The notes under the pieces are model-generated. The model was not told the origin of the DNA, searched no databases, and saw nothing but the letters and a program-made list of their open reading frames with translations. A stretch of 64,000 bases of DNA, taken from assembly GCF_019047785.1 (NCBI RefSeq), contig NZ_CP077290.1, positions 496,001 through 560,000 of the forward strand. Reading direction: 5' to 3'. Source of the stretch: Enterobacter cancerogenus. GTDB taxonomy: Bacteria > Pseudomonadota > Gammaproteobacteria > Enterobacterales > Enterobacteriaceae. The position numbers and the translations under genes were made by a program. Positions within the stretch are counted from its first letter, which is position 1. Each line of letters begins with the position of its first letter. Shown here piece by piece: positions 32,818-41,790 of the stretch.

Positions 32818-35256
32818 ATGTCTGATGTTGAACATCACGGCGGAATTAGCCGCCGAACTCTGGTGAAATCTACGGCAATAGGATCGCTGGCGCTTGCCGC
32901 CGGTGGGCTATCGCTGCCATTTGGTCTGAAGCGTGCCGCCGCCGCGGTACAAAACGCCGTCACGCCTGCTGACGATAAGGTCGTCTGGGGGGCCTGCTCG
33001 GTTAACTGCGGAAGCCGCTGCGCTCTGCGCCTGCACGTTCGCGACGACGAAGTGTACTGGGTCGAAACGGATAACACCGGCGACGACGTGTATGGCAATC
33101 ACCAGGTTCGCGCCTGTCTGCGCGGGCGTTCGATCCGTCGTCGAATCAATCACCCCGATCGTCTGAATTACCCGATGAAGCGCGTCGGTAAGCGAGGTGA
33201 AGGCAAGTTTGAGCGCATCAGTTGGGACGAAGCGCTGAATACCATCACCGACAGCCTCAAACACGTCGTGGAAAAGTACGGCAACGAAGCGGTCTACATT
33301 AACTACTCCTCCGGGATTGTCGGCGGCAATATTACCCGCTCCTCCCCTTACGCCTCGCTGGTGGCGCGCTTGATGAACTGCTACGGCGGTTTTCTCAGCC
33401 ACTATGGCACGTACAGCACGGCGCAAATCGCCTGCGCGATGCCGTACACCTACGGCAGTAACGACGGCAACAGCACCTCGGACATTGAGAACACCAAACT
33501 GGTGGTCATGTTCGGCAACAATCCGGCCGAAACGCGCATGAGCGGCGGCGGGATCACGTACTATCTTGAGCAGGCCCGCGAGCGTTCAAACGCCCGCATG
33601 ATCGTGATTGACCCGCGTTACACCGACACTGCCGCCGGACGCGAAGATGAGTGGATCCCCATTCGTCCAGGTACCGACGCCGCGCTGGTGGCCGGTCTAG
33701 CGTGGGTATTAATCAATGAAAACCTCGTCGACCAGCCCTTCCTCGATAACTATTGCGTCGGCTACGATGAAAAAACCCTGCCGGAAGGCGCGCCTGCCAA
33801 CGGCCATTACAAAGCCTATATTCTCGGTCAGGGCGACGATAAAACGGCGAAAACCCCTGAGTGGGCATCGCGCATTACCGGCATTCCTGCGGACCGTATC
33901 ATTAAGCTTGCCCGGGAAATTGGCGCGGCGAAACCGGCCTATATTTGCCAGGGCTGGGGGCCGCAGCGTCAGGCTAACGGCGAGCTGACGTCACGCGCGA
34001 TCGCGATGCTGCCGATTTTGACCGGTAACGTCGGCATTAACGGCGGCAACAGCGGTGCCCGTGAATCAACTTACACCATCACCATCGAACGTATGCCGTT
34101 GCCGGATAACCCGGTAAAGACGCAGATCTCCTGCTTTAGCTGGACGGATGCGATTGCCCGAGGCCCGGAGATGACCGCCCTGCGCGACGGCGTGCGCGGC
34201 AAAGATAAGCTGGATGTCCCGATCAAATTCATCTGGAACTATGCCGGCAATACCATCATCAACCAGCACTCGGACATCAACAAAACCCACGACATTTTGC
34301 AGGATGAAAGTAAATGCGAAACGATCGTGGTCATCGACAACTTTATGACCTCGTCCGCGAAGTACGCGGATATTCTCCTCCCCGACCTGATGACCGTAGA
34401 GCAGGAAGATATTATTCCTAACGACTATGCGGGCAACATGGGGTATCTGATTTTCCTTCAGCCCGTCACCGCACCGAAGTTTGAGCGCAAGCCTATCTAC
34501 TGGATCATGAGTGAAGTGGCGAAACGCCTCGGGCCGGATATTCATCAACGCTTTACCGAAGGCCGCACCCAGGAGCAGTGGCTGCAGTATCTGTATGCGA
34601 AAATGCTCGAAAAAGATCCGCTGCTGCCGTCCTACGACGCGCTGAAAAAAATGGGGATCTACAAACGCAAAGATCCGGCGGGACACTTTGTGGCCTATAA
34701 AAAATTCCGCGAAGATCCGCAGGCAAACCCGCTCAAAACGCCGTCAGGAAAGATCGAAATTTACTCCAGCGCGCTGGCAACTATCGCCAGTACATGGGAG
34801 CTGAGCAAGGATGAAACCATCAGCCCGCTTCCGGTGTATGCCTCGACGTTTGAGGGATGGGACGCCCCTGAGCGCAGCACCTACCCGCTTCAGCTGTTCG
34901 GCTTCCACTTCAAGGCGCGCACCCACTCCAGCTACGGCAACGTGGATGTCCTGCAGGCCGCCTGCCGTCAGGAGGTGTGGCTGAACCCTGTCGATGCCCG
35001 CCAGCGCGGCATTAAGAACGGCGACATGGTTCGCGTGTTCAACGCGCGCGGCGAGTTGCGCATTCCGGCCAAGGTTACGCCAAGGATCATGCCGGGCGTG
35101 AGCGCTATGGGCCAGGGAGCCTGGCATGATGCCAACATGAACGGCGATCGCGTTGACCATGGTTCGTGCATCAACACCTTGACCACGCACCGCCCGTCGC
35201 CGCTGGCAAAAGGCAACCCGCAGCACACCAATCTGGTGCAGATCGAGAAGGCGTAA
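32818..35256 (+). CDS. ynfE: DMSO/selenate reductase-type molybdoenzyme catalytic subunit
   Basis: An 812-aa molybdopterin oxidoreductase exported by the Tat system (ISRRTLVKSTA at residues 10-20). A [4Fe-4S] site is formed by Cys60, 64, 68 and 100 (GACSVNCGSRC, VRACLRG). Ser200 in GTYSTAQI is the likely Mo ligand, as in DmsA. The C-terminal molybdopterin-dinucleotide domain (NPVDARQRGIKNGD, THRPSPLAKGNP) is complete. E. coli has two paralogues, ynfE and ynfF; only one is present here, so E/F naming is arbitrary. It forms an ynfE-G-H respiratory reductase, implicated in selenate reduction, with DmsD as maturation chaperone. Confidence 0.93.
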   Translation: MSDVEHHGGISRRTLVKSTAIGSLALAAGGLSLPFGLKRAAAAVQNAVTPADDKVVWGACSVNCGSRCALRLHVRDDEVYWVETDNTGDDVYGNHQVRACLRGRSIRRRINHPDRLNYPMKRVGKRGEGKFERISWDEALNTITDSLKHVVEKYGNEAVYINYSSGIVGGNITRSSPYASLVARLMNCYGGFLSHYGTYSTAQIACAMPYTYGSNDGNSTSDIENTKLVVMFGNNPAETRMSGGGITYYLEQARERSNARMIVIDPRYTDTAAGREDEWIPIRPGTDAALVAGLAWVLINENLVDQPFLDNYCVGYDEKTLPEGAPANGHYKAYILGQGDDKTAKTPEWASRITGIPADRIIKLAREIGAAKPAYICQGWGPQRQANGELTSRAIAMLPILTGNVGINGGNSGARESTYTITIERMPLPDNPVKTQISCFSWTDAIARGPEMTALRDGVRGKDKLDVPIKFIWNYAGNTIINQHSDINKTHDILQDESKCETIVVIDNFMTSSAKYADILLPDLMTVEQEDIIPNDYAGNMGYLIFLQPVTAPKFERKPIYWIMSEVAKRLGPDIHQRFTEGRTQEQWLQYLYAKMLEKDPLLPSYDALKKMGIYKRKDPAGHFVAYKKFREDPQANPLKTPSGKIEIYSSALATIASTWELSKDETISPLPVYASTFEGWDAPERSTYPLQLFGFHFKARTHSSYGNVDVLQAACRQEVWLNPVDARQRGIKNGDMVRVFNARGELRIPAKVTPRIMPGVSAMGQGAWHDANMNGDRVDHGSCINTLTTHRPSPLAKGNPQHTNLVQIEKA

Positions 35257-35266
35257 GGAGTAAGCG

Positions 35267-35884
35267 ATGACAACTCAGTATGGATTTTATATTGACTCCA
35301 GCCGCTGCACCGGGTGCAAAACCTGCGAGCTGGCCTGTAAAGACTACAAAAACCTCACCCCGGACGTCAGCTTCCGCCGTATCTACGAATACGCGGGCGG
35401 CGACTGGCAGGAGGATAACGGCGTCTGGCACCAGAATGTGTTTGCCTACTATCTGTCGATTGCCTGTAACCACTGCGAAGATCCGGCGTGCACCAAGGTC
35501 TGCCCGAGCGGCGCGATGCACAAGCGTGAGGACGGTTTTGTGGTGGTGGACGAAGATGTCTGCATCGGCTGCCGCTACTGCCACATGGCCTGCCCGTACG
35601 GCGCACCGCAGTATAACGCCGCCAAAGGCCACATGACCAAGTGCGACGGCTGCCACACCCGCGTGGCGGACGGCAAAAAGCCGATCTGCGTTGAGTCCTG
35701 CCCGCTGCGCGCGCTGGACTTTGGCCCGATTGAGGAGCTGCGTAAAAAGCACGGCCAGCTGGCGGCGGTTGCGCCGCTGCCGTCCGCGCACTTCACGAAG
35801 CCGAGCATTGTGATTAAACCTAACGCCAACAGCCGCCCGACCGGGGATACCACGGGCTACTTGGCAAACCCGAAGGAGGTGTGA
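35267..35884 (+). CDS. ynfG: DmsB-like iron-sulfur electron-transfer subunit
   Basis: A 205-aa ferredoxin-type protein with four Cys clusters for four [4Fe-4S] centres: CTGCKTCELACKD, CNHCEDPACTKVCPSG, CIGCRYCHMACPYG and CDGCHTR...CVESCP. It carries electrons from the membrane subunit YnfH to YnfE and travels to the periplasm with it. Starts 10 bp after ynfE and ends 1 bp before ynfH. E. coli YnfG is 205 aa. Confidence 0.95.
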   Translation: MTTQYGFYIDSSRCTGCKTCELACKDYKNLTPDVSFRRIYEYAGGDWQEDNGVWHQNVFAYYLSIACNHCEDPACTKVCPSGAMHKREDGFVVVDEDVCIGCRYCHMACPYGAPQYNAAKGHMTKCDGCHTRVADGKKPICVESCPLRALDFGPIEELRKKHGQLAAVAPLPSAHFTKPSIVIKPNANSRPTGDTTGYLANPKEV

Positions 35885-35885
35885 G

Positions 35886-36740
35886 ATGGGAAGTGGATGG
35901 CATGAATGGCCGCTGGTGATCTTCACCGTGTTCGGGCAGTGCGTGGTCGGGGCGTTGATCGTCTGCGGTTTGACCTGGTTTATGGAAAAAGACGAGGCGG
36001 TGAAGGCGCGGATTGTCCGCAGCATGTTCTTTCTCTGGGTGGTGATGGGGATCGGCTTTATGGCCTCAGTGCTCCATCTTGGCTCCCCCCTTCGCGCCTT
36101 TAACTCCTTGAACCGCATCGGTGCCTCGGGTCTGAGCAACGAGATTGCCGCCGGTTCAGTATTCTTTGCGGTGGGCAGTTTCTGGTGGCTGATATCGGTG
36201 ACAGGTAAAATGCCGCCTGCGCTTGGCAAGGTATGGATGATCGTGAGTCAGATCCTGGGCGTGGTGTTCGTCTGGGCGATGACCCGCGTCTATCAGATTG
36301 AAACTGTCCCCACCTGGTACACGAGCTACACCACGCTGGCCTTTTTCCTGACCGCTACGCTGGGTGGCCCTCTGCTGGCGGCGCTGTTACTGCGCGCTGC
36401 CGGAGCACCGTTTAGAGGCACTGTTTTCGCCTCGGTGAGCGTGCTCGCGCTAGTGGCGAGCGTCGCGGTTATCGTCATGCAGACCGCTGATGTAGCGACG
36501 ATCCACAGCTCCGTTCAGCAGGCAAGCGCCCTGCTGCCGGACTATGGTTCGCTGCAAACCACACGTATTGTGCTGGTCGCAGCCGGGTTAGGCTGCTGGC
36601 TCTGCCCGCTGGTTCGTCGTCAGACGCCACGAACCTTCGGTCTTTTTGCAGGCGTCATCCTGGTTGTTCTCGGCGAGTTGCTGGGTCGTGGGTTATTCTA
36701 TGGTCTGCACATGACCGTCGGTATGGCGATTGCGGGTTAA
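35886..36740 (+). CDS. ynfH: DmsC-like membrane anchor subunit
   Basis: A 284-aa integral membrane protein with about eight membrane segments, of the DmsC type, which oxidises menaquinol and anchors the YnfE-YnfG dimer. Typical features are the start GSGWHEWPLVIFTVFGQCVV and the segment MASVLHLGSPLRAFNSLNRI. Length equals E. coli YnfH. Part of the ynfEGH-dmsD operon. Confidence 0.94.
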   Translation: MGSGWHEWPLVIFTVFGQCVVGALIVCGLTWFMEKDEAVKARIVRSMFFLWVVMGIGFMASVLHLGSPLRAFNSLNRIGASGLSNEIAAGSVFFAVGSFWWLISVTGKMPPALGKVWMIVSQILGVVFVWAMTRVYQIETVPTWYTSYTTLAFFLTATLGGPLLAALLLRAAGAPFRGTVFASVSVLALVASVAVIVMQTADVATIHSSVQQASALLPDYGSLQTTRIVLVAAGLGCWLCPLVRRQTPRTFGLFAGVILVVLGELLGRGLFYGLHMTVGMAIAG

Positions 36741-36780
36741 TAAGCGTGCGGGGCAACCCGCACGAGAAAGGAATGTTGTA

Positions 36781-37395
36781 ATGAATGAAGTTTCTGAGAA
36801 CGACGCGTTCGCGTTTAGCGCCCGAGTATTAGGCGCACTGTTTTATTTTGCCCCGAACAGCGAGCAGATTGCGCCGCTGGTGGAGGCCATCGCTGCAGGT
36901 GACTGGTACCAGGCCTGGCCGCTGGATCAGGAGACCCTGCTGCCCATCGCCGACGCGTTTAATACGCCTGCGGATGAGTCACTCCCTGAAGCCTGGCAAC
37001 GCCTGTTCGTCGGGCCGTACGCACTGCCCGCGCCACCGTGGGGCTCCGTCTGGCTGGATCGTGAATCTGTGCTGTTTGGGGATTCCACTCTCGCGCTGCG
37101 CCAGTGGATGCGCGATAACAACATCCATTTTGAGATGCAGCAAAACGAACCGGAAGACCACTTCGGCACGTTGCTGCTGCTGGCCGCATGGCTTGTTGAA
37201 AATGGCCGCGAGGCGGAACGCGATCAGCTTCTCGCCTGGCACCTGCTGCCGTGGAGCACGCGCTTTTTGTCCGAGTTTGTCGAAAATGCAGGACATCCCT
37301 TCTATGTCGCGCTGGGTAGACTCGCGCAGCTGACCCTGGCAGACTGGCAGTCAAGGTTGCTTATTCCGGTGGCGGATAAGCCGCTTTACCGCTAA
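36781..37395 (+). CDS. dmsD: Tat proofreading chaperone DmsD
   Basis: A 204-aa all-helical chaperone (TorD/DmsD family) that binds twin-arginine leaders of DMSO-reductase-like enzymes until cofactor insertion. Conserved W/P-rich loop: QRLFVGPYALPAPPWGSVWL; central NEPEDHFGTLLLLAAWLVE; AWHLLPWSTRFL. I chose ATG 36781 (AAAGGAATG upstream), giving 204 aa as in E. coli; the 36730 start overlaps ynfH out of frame. Last gene of the operon, 40 bp after ynfH. Confidence 0.95.
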   Translation: MNEVSENDAFAFSARVLGALFYFAPNSEQIAPLVEAIAAGDWYQAWPLDQETLLPIADAFNTPADESLPEAWQRLFVGPYALPAPPWGSVWLDRESVLFGDSTLALRQWMRDNNIHFEMQQNEPEDHFGTLLLLAAWLVENGREAERDQLLAWHLLPWSTRFLSEFVENAGHPFYVALGRLAQLTLADWQSRLLIPVADKPLYR

Positions 37396-37400
37396 TAAAC

Positions 37401-37436
37401 ACCAGGCTTGCTTGATGTGGAGTAAGCCTGGTTTCC
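37401..37436 (+). terminator. Terminator of the ynfEGH-dmsD operon
   Basis: Nine-bp perfect stem (ACCAGGCTT and complement, 37401-37409/37424-37432) ending in GGTTTCCC, 5 bp after the dmsD stop. Confidence 0.65.
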
Positions 37437-37637
37437 CTGATATTGTAGCGCTTGGGCTATCCATATGCGTGTAAGCCGATGATATTTAGTAATAAACCGC
37501 AGTTTTTTGTCCCGTCTATACAGAACGCTCACTCGAAACATCCAATTTATAGAGATAATTGGTAGTTGAAAAGATACCAGTAATGACCGGAAAATATGCC
37601 ACTAGTGCTGGGGTTTATAAGGCTTGAGGGACAAGAA

Positions 37638-38045
37638 GTGGGAGTTTCTGAAACAGTAAAAAAATCTGTTATGCTGCTCATTATTGCGAGCCTGACCGCG
37701 GGATGCGCGCCGTTACATCCTTCCGGATGCCATAAAACCACAGCTACGGGTATTTGCAGTTCAGGACGCTGGGATGACCAGGATGAATGGGGCGCGCAAG
37801 CGCGGGCAATCAGGGCAGCAGTAAATGCCAAACTTGATGGGTCGCAAAACTGGAAAGGGAAAAAATGCAGGTTGCATATTGAATTTGCTCAAGATGGTAA
37901 ACCTTTAAAAATATCAACCAGCGACGGCAACAAAGCCTATTGCGAAGCGATTGAATCAGCAGCTCATAAAGCCAAATTCCCGGCCTTCAGCAACCCGGAA
38001 GTCTATAGAGATTTCCAAAAATCCGGCTTCAATATGCGCGGTTAG
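37638..38045 (+). CDS. Lipoprotein with TolA-C-terminal-like domain
   Basis: A 135-aa lipoprotein. I chose GTG 37638 because GAGGGA lies 6 bp upstream and it gives a short signal (SETVKKSVMLLIIASLTAGC) with lipobox LTAGC. The mature part (SGRWDDQDEWGAQARAIRAA; KGKKCRLHIEFAQDGKPLKI; NKAYCEAIESAAHKAKFPAF) resembles the TolA C-terminal fold, with paired Cys. In TolA this domain contacts Pal, phage g3p and colicins. Here it is free of the inner-membrane helix, so it may interact with envelope or phage factors. Exact role unknown. Confidence 0.75.
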   Translation: MGVSETVKKSVMLLIIASLTAGCAPLHPSGCHKTTATGICSSGRWDDQDEWGAQARAIRAAVNAKLDGSQNWKGKKCRLHIEFAQDGKPLKISTSDGNKAYCEAIESAAHKAKFPAFSNPEVYRDFQKSGFNMRG

Positions 38046-38230
38046 CATCATAATAACCCTCTGCAATGCTTATATCTTCCTCCGTACAGTAATTCCTGCG
38101 AATAAGCTTCCTAATAGCGCCTATGAAGGTTAAACGCCGTATCAGACGTTCCTGATACTTATCGCGTTTCTTCCAACACCCTTTTAAATGCTACAATTTT
38201 CGCAAGTATCCTTTGCTGAAAAAATGACTT

Positions 38231-38899
38231 ATGGCTCTTGATAAATTTGAACGACCAAAACTACAACTCCCTGACGGTGCAGATAAATTGTTGTTGCACT
38301 CGTGCTGCGCCCCCTGTTCCGGGGAGGTCATGGAGGCCATTCAGGCGTCGGGCATTGATTACACCATTTACTTCTACAATCCGAATATACATCCGCAGAA
38401 AGAGTATCTCATCCGAAAGGAGGAGAATATTCGCTTCGCCGAGAAACATGGCGTCCCTTTTGTCGATGCAGATTATGACACTGACAACTGGTTTGAACGC
38501 GCGAAAGGCATGGAGTGGGAGCCGGAGCGCGGCGTTCGATGCACCATGTGTTTTGATATGCGTTTTGAGCGCACGGCTCTCTATGCGGCGGAACATGGTT
38601 TCAGCGTAATAAGTAGCTCGCTTGGGATTTCCCGCTGGAAGAATATGCAACAGATCAATGACTGCGGACAACGTGCTGCTGCCCGTTACCCGGGAATGGT
38701 GTACTGGGATTACAACTGGCGTAAGCAAGGCGGATCATCGCGCATGATTGAGATCAGCAAGCGCGAACAGTTTTACCAGCAGGAGTATTGTGGTTGCGTC
38801 TATTCACTGCGTGATACCAACATGCATCGTAAATCGCAGGGCAGGCCATTGATCAAACTCGGACAACTCTATTACGGAAAAGAGGATGAAGGGAAATAA
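38231..38899 (+). CDS. queH: Epoxyqueuosine reductase QueH
   Basis: A 222-aa QueH (DUF208) enzyme catalysing the last step of queuosine formation in tRNA. The cysteine pattern is complete: [10 protein letters not shown] near the N-terminus, [10 protein letters not shown] in the middle and [10 protein letters not shown] near the C-terminus, binding a [4Fe-4S] cluster and an iron site. Many enterobacteria use the unrelated cobalamin enzyme QueG; whether QueG also occurs here lies outside the window. A strong hairpin follows directly. Confidence 0.93.
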   Translation: MALDKFERPKLQLPDGADKLLLHSCCAPCSGEVMEAIQASGIDYTIYFYNPNIHPQKEYLIRKEENIRFAEKHGVPFVDADYDTDNWFERAKGMEWEPERGVRCTMCFDMRFERTALYAAEHGFSVISSSLGISRWKNMQQINDCGQRAAARYPGMVYWDYNWRKQGGSSRMIEISKREQFYQQEYCGCVYSLRDTNMHRKSQGRPLIKLGQLYYGKEDEGK

Positions 38900-38912
38900 G
38901 CTCTGCCCACAC

Positions 38913-38942
38913 AAAGCTGAAAAAGCTCCTTTTTTCAGCTTT
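38913..38942. terminator. Bidirectional hairpin after queH
   Basis: AAAGCTGAAAAA (38913-38924), loop GCTCC, then TTTTTTCAGCTTT: a 12-bp stem with A/T tracts, so it can work in either direction. It lies 14 bp after the queH stop and about 40 bp before the DUF523 start. Confidence 0.8.
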
Positions 38943-38984
38943 ACATTCTGTTGCTGTATGACTCCTCTCAAAACCAAAAAAAAG

Positions 38985-39488
38985 ATGAAAAGCAAAATCC
39001 TCGTAAGTGCCTGCCTGATGGGTTTCCGGGTTCGTTATAACGGAAGCGATAAAGCAAGGGTGATCGCTCAGTTATCTCAGTGGCAACAGGAACAACGCTT
39101 AGTGATCCACTGTCCTGAACTGGCCGCCGGGCTGCCTGTTCCTCGTCCACCAGCTGAAATTCTGTCAGCGGACGGTCACGATGTCATGCACGGCCACGGC
39201 AGAATAGTTGAGAATACCGGGCAGGATGTTACCGAACACTATCAGCTCGCTGCGTGGCTGGCCCTGCGGGCAGCCCAGGAATCAGGATGTTGCGCCGCAT
39301 TGTTAACTGACGGCAGTCCGACGTGCGGGAGCCAGACTATCTATGACGGTTCGTTTAACAATACCCGCAAACCCGGTATGGGAGTCGCGGCATCACTGCT
39401 TTCCGAACACGGCATCGCGGTATTCTCCGAAGCTCAGGTGGCAGAGCTGGTGCAGTGGATAGAAGAAAGAGACGGACACACCTCCTGA
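38985..39488 (+). CDS. DUF523 family protein
   Basis: A 167-aa protein with the DUF523 hallmarks SACLMGFRVRYNGS (conserved Cys), HCPELAAGLPVPRPPAE, and LTDGSPTCGSQTIYDGSF (conserved Cys), GMGVAASLL. Function unknown; conserved Cys suggest a metal or Fe-S site. I chose ATG 38985 (MKSKILVSAC), the family's usual beginning; in-frame upstream ATGs at 38958 and 38886 lie in or before the terminator hairpin. No clear Shine-Dalgarno. Confidence 0.85.
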   Translation: MKSKILVSACLMGFRVRYNGSDKARVIAQLSQWQQEQRLVIHCPELAAGLPVPRPPAEILSADGHDVMHGHGRIVENTGQDVTEHYQLAAWLALRAAQESGCCAALLTDGSPTCGSQTIYDGSFNNTRKPGMGVAASLLSEHGIAVFSEAQVAELVQWIEERDGHTS

Positions 39489-40065
39489 AATTGAGCTATT
39501 CCGCTTCGTGCCGGAAGCGGACATTTTCGAAGCCAGCCGTATCATTACGCGTATGCATTATTTATTACTCCTCTCGATTTAATTTTCTGAATAATATCCT
39601 CAGCGTTTCGCCCTGCCCTGAAAATGGATAACACCACGTATAAGCTAAGTCTTAAAAAGTTTTTACAGACGCGCATAACAAAAGGCGTAACTGGCCGACC
39701 GGGATATTCATTGTCATTATTAGACAGAGTTAAGTAATCAGAATTTTACATGAAGCGCCTATATTTATTATTGTTTGTTGCGATCCTGATGACGATGGTT
39801 TATACATAATCCCCGTAAGCCTGCATTGGGTTTCCGCGAGGCAAATGAACGCCTTGCGGCAGGCGGGAAACCTATCAGCACACATAGCTTTTCCTTTACT
39901 ATTTATAGGGTTACATTTTTATAAGCTTGTAACTCACTCAATGTGGTCATTTATCCCGCGCAATGTAGGTATGGCCTGATATTAATTGTTAATTTTTTGT
40001 TTTTCTTTTTAATGACGCGCATATTCATCCCCGGGTCGTGCCGGAACAACGCCAGAGTCTAAAAA
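39489..40065. other. 577-bp region upstream of the lipase/T1SS operon
   Basis: No full gene. It holds a hairpin TCCGCTTC-N6-GAAGCGGA (39500-39521), probably the DUF523 terminator. A possible 19-codon hydrophobic ORF runs from 39750 to 39809 (MKRLYLLLFVAILMTMVYT) with no clear RBS. A structured block lies at 39819-39872. An inverted repeat GTTACA-N12-TGTAAC (39910-39933) may be an operator. A very AT-rich stretch (39970-40015) probably carries the operon promoter. Confidence 0.5.
39819..39872. ncRNA. Structured RNA or attenuator candidate upstream of the lipase operon
   Basis: The hairpin CCGCGAGGC-AAATGAAC-GCCTTGCGG (39834-39859, one G-U pair) is embedded in an outer pairing GGTTTCC (39829-39835) with GGGAAACC (39865-39872). 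A competing pairing GCCTGC (39819-39824) with GCAGGC (39859-39864) is also possible. The mutually exclusive pairings resemble a leader switch or small RNA. No family recognised. Confidence 0.25.
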
Positions 40066-41790
40066 ATGAATGAACCCTTGGGGATATTTAAGACTTTTAC
40101 ACATCAGCGCACGCGGATATTCCTCACCGTTGCTTTTTTCTCATCAGTAATAAATATTCTGATGCTTACGCCTTCCATCTATATGTTGCAGGTATACGAT
40201 CGGGCATTGCCCTCCGGGAATACGGCAACCCTGTTTATGCTGACGCTGCTGGTGGTATTTATGTTTGCCATTATGGCACTCATGGATTATGTCAGGGGCA
40301 TCGTCATTATCAGGTTAGGTAATCAGTTTGATAACGCCCTTTCGCCAGCACTCTACACCGCTGCATGCGAAAAAAATCGGGTGAAGCGCAGCCCGAACGC
40401 CGGCCAGGCCATCAGCGATCTGACGACCTTACGCCAGTTTATTACCGGCCCGGCGCTATTTGCGATTTTCGATTCAGTCTGGTTTCCCGTCTATGTCGGC
40501 GTCATTTTTCTGTTTAACACCTGGCTTGGCCTGTTTTCGCTTGCAGGGGCTTTTCTTCTGTTGGGCCTGGCGTTTATTAACGAAAAAATGACCCGTACGC
40601 TGTTAAACGAAGCGGGTAGCCATGCGCTATTTTCTAACCATCAGGCAAACAGCACCCTACAAAATGCCGAGATCCTGCTGGCGCTGGGGATGACGGATAA
40701 CGTTAAGGCCCGCTGGTGGCGGGCGCATCAACAGTTCCTGTATTGCCAGGGCGCAGCGAGCGAACGGGCTGCGCTGATGTCTGCCATCACCAAAACGGTG
40801 CGCATGGCGCTGCAGTCCCTGATGCTGGGGCTGGGCTGCTGGCTGGCGATTCTGGGTGACATTTCACCGGGAATGATGATTGCAGGCTCCATTTTACTGG
40901 GTAGAGCGCTGGCTCCGGTTGAACAACTCATCGGCGTGGCGCGGGGATATCGGTCTGCCCGACAGGCCTGGGAACGCGTGTCTTGTCTGATCCGCGACTA
41001 TCCTCCGGTGCAGGAGAGTGTGTGCCTGCCTGCGGCCCAGGGCGTTCTTACGGTGGAGAACCTGACCGTCAGCGCACCCGGAAATGCGCAGCACCCCCTT
41101 CTGCACGCTATCAATCTGCAGGTACAACCCGGAGAAGTGCTGGGTATTGTGGGGGCCAGTGCATCGGGAAAATCCTGTCTTGCCAGAGTGTTATGCGGCG
41201 TCTGGCCTGCCGGTGAAGGCGATGTCAGGCTGGATGGCGCTGATATTTACCACTGGCAGAAGCAACACGCCGGGCCGGGGATAGGCTATCTGCCGCAGGA
41301 CGTGTCGCTGTTCACCGGCACCATCGCCGAGAATATTGCGCGTTTTGGCGAGATCGATTCACCTCTGCTCATCGCCACCGCAAAGCTGGCAGGTGTACAT
41401 GAGATGATTTTGCGCATGCCCGACGGCTACAACACCCTGATTGGCGAACAGGGTACGACCCTTTCGGGCGGGCAAAAGCAGCGCATTGGCCTGGCGCGGG
41501 CGCTCTATGGCAATCCCGCGCTGGTGATACTGGATGAGCCTAACGCCAGCCTTGATGAACAGGGTGAGCTGGCCTTGCAGCAGGTCATCCGCCAGCTCAG
41601 TCAGCAGAAAAAAACGGTGGTGATCATCTCGCATCGGCCTGGGATCCTCCCCCTCACCAGCCACCTTCTGGTTCTGGAAGGCGGAAAGCAAAAGCTTTAC
41701 GGCCCGACATCACAGCTCTTACAGCACGCAGCCCGACCGGCGAATCAGCCGAAAACCGCGCCCGCAGGACAAGGAAAAGCCCATGCATAA
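40066..41790 (+). CDS. Type I secretion ABC transporter (LipB/PrtD type)
   Basis: A 574-aa half-transporter: membrane domain with six helices (TPSIYMLQVYDRALPSGN is a PrtD-family hallmark) and a C-terminal ATPase. Walker A is GASASGKS (the Pro of the usual GPSGSGKS is Ala), Q-loop IGYLPQDVSLF, signature LSGGQKQRIG, Walker B ALVILDEP, and H-loop VIISHRP. There is no N-terminal C39 peptidase-like domain, as expected for exporters of proteases and lipases with uncleaved C-terminal signals. It overlaps the adaptor gene by 8 bp; with that and the outer-membrane gene it forms a full exporter for the lipase downstream. Confidence 0.93.
   Translation: MNEPLGIFKTFTHQRTRIFLTVAFFSSVINILMLTPSIYMLQVYDRALPSGNTATLFMLTLLVVFMFAIMALMDYVRGIVIIRLGNQFDNALSPALYTAACEKNRVKRSPNAGQAISDLTTLRQFITGPALFAIFDSVWFPVYVGVIFLFNTWLGLFSLAGAFLLLGLAFINEKMTRTLLNEAGSHALFSNHQANSTLQNAEILLALGMTDNVKARWWRAHQQFLYCQGAASERAALMSAITKTVRMALQSLMLGLGCWLAILGDISPGMMIAGSILLGRALAPVEQLIGVARGYRSARQAWERVSCLIRDYPPVQESVCLPAAQGVLTVENLTVSAPGNAQHPLLHAINLQVQPGEVLGIVGASASGKSCLARVLCGVWPAGEGDVRLDGADIYHWQKQHAGPGIGYLPQDVSLFTGTIAENIARFGEIDSPLLIATAKLAGVHEMILRMPDGYNTLIGEQGTTLSGGQKQRIGLARALYGNPALVILDEPNASLDEQGELALQQVIRQLSQQKKTVVIISHRPGILPLTSHLLVLEGGKQKLYGPTSQLLQHAARPANQPKTAPAGQGKAHA

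Noticed and set aside
35171..36229. 352-codon minus-strand ORF
   Set aside because: Lies opposite ynfG and ynfH, whose Fe-S motifs and membrane segments prove the plus strand is coding.
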